From Alligator mississippiensis (Eukaryota; Chordata; Crocodylia; Alligatoridae): a stretch of 64,000 nucleotides of DNA. The stretch is from the NCBI RefSeq assembly GCF_030867095.1, contig NC_081833.1, positions 74,281,395 through 74,345,394 of the forward strand. Direction: 5' to 3'. The notes under the pieces were generated by a model. The model was given only the letters and a program-made list of their open reading frames with translations. It was not told the DNA's origin and searched no databases. Every line of letters begins with the position of its first letter. Position 1 is the stretch's first letter. Made by a program: the position numbers and the translations under genes. Of the stretch, positions 61,201-64,000 are shown piece by piece.

Positions 61201-63703
61201 CGTTCCTGGGATATTAGACATGAAATAAGCAGGTGGATATAGCAATAGCTGTTCTATTCTTTCCAAGCCTTCATGACCTTTCAGTTAATTTGCAGCTTCC
61301 ATTTCCAGGAATGAGCCACGAATCCCCATCTGTCAATCCCAAAAAAGCTGCCGCCAAAGCCAGCCAGCGGAAAGCAACATTTTCTGAACAGCGCTAACGA
61401 TAGACATCCCTCCACGGTCGCCCACAGAAAGGTATCTGCGTGCAAGAGCCATGGAGGAGATTGGCTAAAACCAATGCTCCCAAACACTGGCAAATCCAGG
61501 TCCTGACCCAGCTTTGCTCTAAGCACTAAGTCACAGGAAAGCCTCAGTTATTTCCCCCACTTGGGCTTTTCCTTCCTGGGTGAATGCAAACACCTTGAGC
61601 GCTAATACTACCCCTGCGCTATAAACAGGCACATCCTGAACTCAACAGGACTCCCCAAGCAGGTAAAATTAATGCCTGCGTGCACACACACGCACACTTT
61701 GCAAGATAAGGCCCTGGATGAATTAAAAAGTGTAACCCACTTACTTACCAATAGTTAAAGCAATACCAAGTAAAAAAAAGAAAGAAGCACTGCTTCACTT
61801 TAATTGGCATTATATAGCCATAAGAAAACCGGGGTAGATTTCCATGGGTAGAATAAATGAGCCCCCAGGTCCCAGGAAAATGATAACTTCACTCCAGTCT
61901 TAATAAAAGCACACACACGCACACACGCGTGCGGCAGCGATTGGCAAGAAATGACTTAAGACGGATCTCAGGCACTTTTATTCCAGCAGGAAGCATACTT
62001 TTCTAGGCATATGTTTATTAAAAAAAACCCCACAAACCAGCCTCCATAATAGCACTTTTCGAGATAGGCAGGATTAATTTGATCGTGCTGTGAAATCATG
62101 AATTTTTTCTGGCTAATAAAAATTTCCACCGTGTTGCCTTGGAGTATGGTGCCTTTCTGTTGTTATTATTAAAGGATAGGGATAAGGACAGTGTTTACAA
62201 TGAACTAAAATAAAGCGTCACGCCTCATTTGCCTTGAAGGCAATGCTGGTCCCGGAGATATTCTCTGCTTCTACACTCAATCTTTCCGCTGAAGCCAACC
62301 ATCACATATAAACCGCTTATTCCTGGATTTTGATGCCGTCTGCTAATAAACACACTTGTGCAAACACACAATCGACTCAATCTTCTCCAAGAAAATACTG
62401 TCCAATTTGGGAACTGAAGTTGGATTCTGATCAGAGCCCAGTCGAGTCGAAAGTTGGTTTGGATGCAGTTCTTCTCCCCCACTCCCGAAAAGCAGCAATA
62501 CGAGCTGGAAACGGGGCTGAAACGTGGTTACTAGAGATGGACAGCATGGCCCCGCAAGGTGCCCTTTGGGGTCTCAGCTCCCTCAGGGTTGAGCATCTTC
62601 CAGGGACGAGGCCTCGGGGAGCGAGCAGGACAGAAAGCAGCAACTTCCCGCAATGCTTCTGTACCGAGCATCCGAGCGCCTCCTGCTCCACCAAAGCGGT
62701 GCTGGAGGAAGCAAAGAGGTTTAAAATGGTGAAGGGAGCCTCCTTCAATCAGAAAGCATGACACCAAAACGCACCCTAAAGCCACAGCGACTTGCTCTGC
62801 GAACAGTGCGAAGCACTTGCATCCATAATGCCATCTCGAAATATGTAACAGCACCTCTAATCACAGAGCTCCTAGGAAAACTGTTGTGATGCTTGTTAGA
62901 GCTCAGATGCTGCAGCAAAAGGGGTCAAGGGAGACCATCGATTAGATAGAAAAACACATAGCAAAGGGATCTGCTATGCTCTCAAGCAAGATCCCAGGGA
63001 TCGGGGTTGACCGTCGGGTTTTGGGGGTGTGAATGGGAGCTGTCTGCCCACAGGGAAGCAAAGAGATGCAAACAGAGGGACTGCATAGCTTAGCCATTTA
63101 CATCTCAGACCGACGAGAGCGATTCAGCTTCCTTAGGACCTTGGAAGAGATAAGGGCTCGCTGCGCTGGGCTCTTGCATGCACAAATAGCAAGAGAGAAT
63201 CCTTCCTCTCCTCCCAGCCTTCTTTCCTTTCTGTTTTAAGCGCAGCCAACAGCATGGGTGGAAAAAGCTGCTCTCACTAGGAACAGCCTTCCCCCAATAT
63301 CACTACTGAGTCCCACATAACCAAATCAGCAGTGCTGTCCTGGCAGAAGGCACACTCTAATTCTTGCCTCCCATATGGTGTGATCTGCTGCTGCAGGGGA
63401 TGGTTTGCCTGCTACAATTTTTCATCTCCACGCATTTATTCACAGCAATACAGGGCCTGGGTAAAGCTGCTGCTACACCTGCCAGCTGAAGCCTCATAAC
63501 AGAAGGGCAGATAGTGCAACCTGACTCCAACGTGTCTGCAGCGTGCCCAGCGGCTTCAAAACACCGCGCTCATTCATATTTCTGACTCCAGTTACTCTGA
63601 AAACAAACTTACTCAGGCAATGGCTCCAAAATGTATGATCTCTAGCAAAAGGAATCGATTTTGCCTTTGTATCCATGCTTTGGATAATCCCCGCCGGTTT
63701 AAT

Positions 63704-63959
63704 AGTAGGGTGACCAGATGTCCTGGATTCGCTGGGACAGTCCTGGGTTTTCTAGGCTGTCTCAGCATCCCGGTTCTTAAAATTTAAGCAAAAGTCCAGG
63801 ACTGGCAGAGCCCGCGCGGTGCCCAGCCTGGCCCAACCCTCAGTGAGAAAACCACCGTGCTCCCAACAGCTGATCTGCCTCTACCCACTACCATACACTG
63901 CCCCGGCACCCGCTCCACCCCTGCCTTCATTTCCCCAAAATATTTATGGCCACCCTACT
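63704..63959. mobile_element. Nonautonomous DNA transposon-like element with terminal inverted repeats
   Basis: AGTAGGGTGACCA (63704-63716) and TGGCCACCCTACT (63947-63959) are inverted partners with one mismatch. The following 'GATGTCCTGGATTCGCTGGG' and 'ACAGTCCTGGGTTTTCTAGG' resemble the TAGGGTGACCAGATGTCC-type elements common in sauropsid genomes. About 256 nt with no coding capacity. No clear target-site duplication was seen. Confidence 0.7.
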
Positions 63960-64000
63960 TAAAAACATAGGTCCCGATCTGACAACCACTTAAGCACGTG

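Overview
The window is vertebrate nuclear DNA. It holds the 3' part of JPH3 (junctophilin 3, + strand) and the 3' part of KLHDC4 (kelch domain containing 4, - strand), arranged tail to tail as I recall them in mammals (human 16q24.2). Both are multi-exon genes, and every splice junction called here keeps the reading frame. The interspersed repeats point to a sauropsid. Many CR1 3' ends carry degenerate ATTCTATG-type termini and the 'TTGGAAGGGACCTCAGG' and 'CTCCAAGCAGGACCAG' signatures that I associate with crocodilians. Old MIR copies and a 'GTAGCCGTGTTGGTCT' repeat family are also present. A crocodilian such as an alligator fits best and a turtle is the alternative; this is inferred from repeats, not from an alignment.

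Layout. 1-15141 is the end of a long JPH3 intron. 15142-15266 is a small exon of the helical region. 15267-26359 is an intron. 26360-27279 is the large exon of the divergent cytosolic region. 27280-37966 is the last intron, with a roughly 0.94 kb two-length minisatellite close to its 3' end. 37967-38047 is the terminal coding exon (membrane anchor), followed by a long 3' UTR to about 40.49 kb with at least two poly(A) signals. 40.49-46.95 kb is intergenic without a supportable gene. KLHDC4 then runs right to left: poly(A) signal at 46973-46978, 3' UTR, and seven coding exons at 47346-47521, 47778-47900, 48281-48710, 50341-50549, 51880-51949, 59385-59544 and 60491-60583. Its 5' exons lie beyond 64000, and the 5' exons of JPH3 (MORN region) lie before position 1.

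The two genes are not known to work together. Junctophilin 3 tethers neuronal endoplasmic reticulum to the plasma membrane. KLHDC4 is a poorly characterised kelch beta-propeller protein.

I see no previously undescribed multi-gene system here. The observations most worth a second look are the long/short minisatellite in the last JPH3 intron, a frame-required GC-AG intron in KLHDC4, a nested foldback element at 53.7-54.0 kb, G-quadruplex and A-rich/U-rich tracts in the JPH3 3' UTR, a 24-nt perfect palindrome, and a cluster of AACCGGTT-like palindromes at 4.2 kb.
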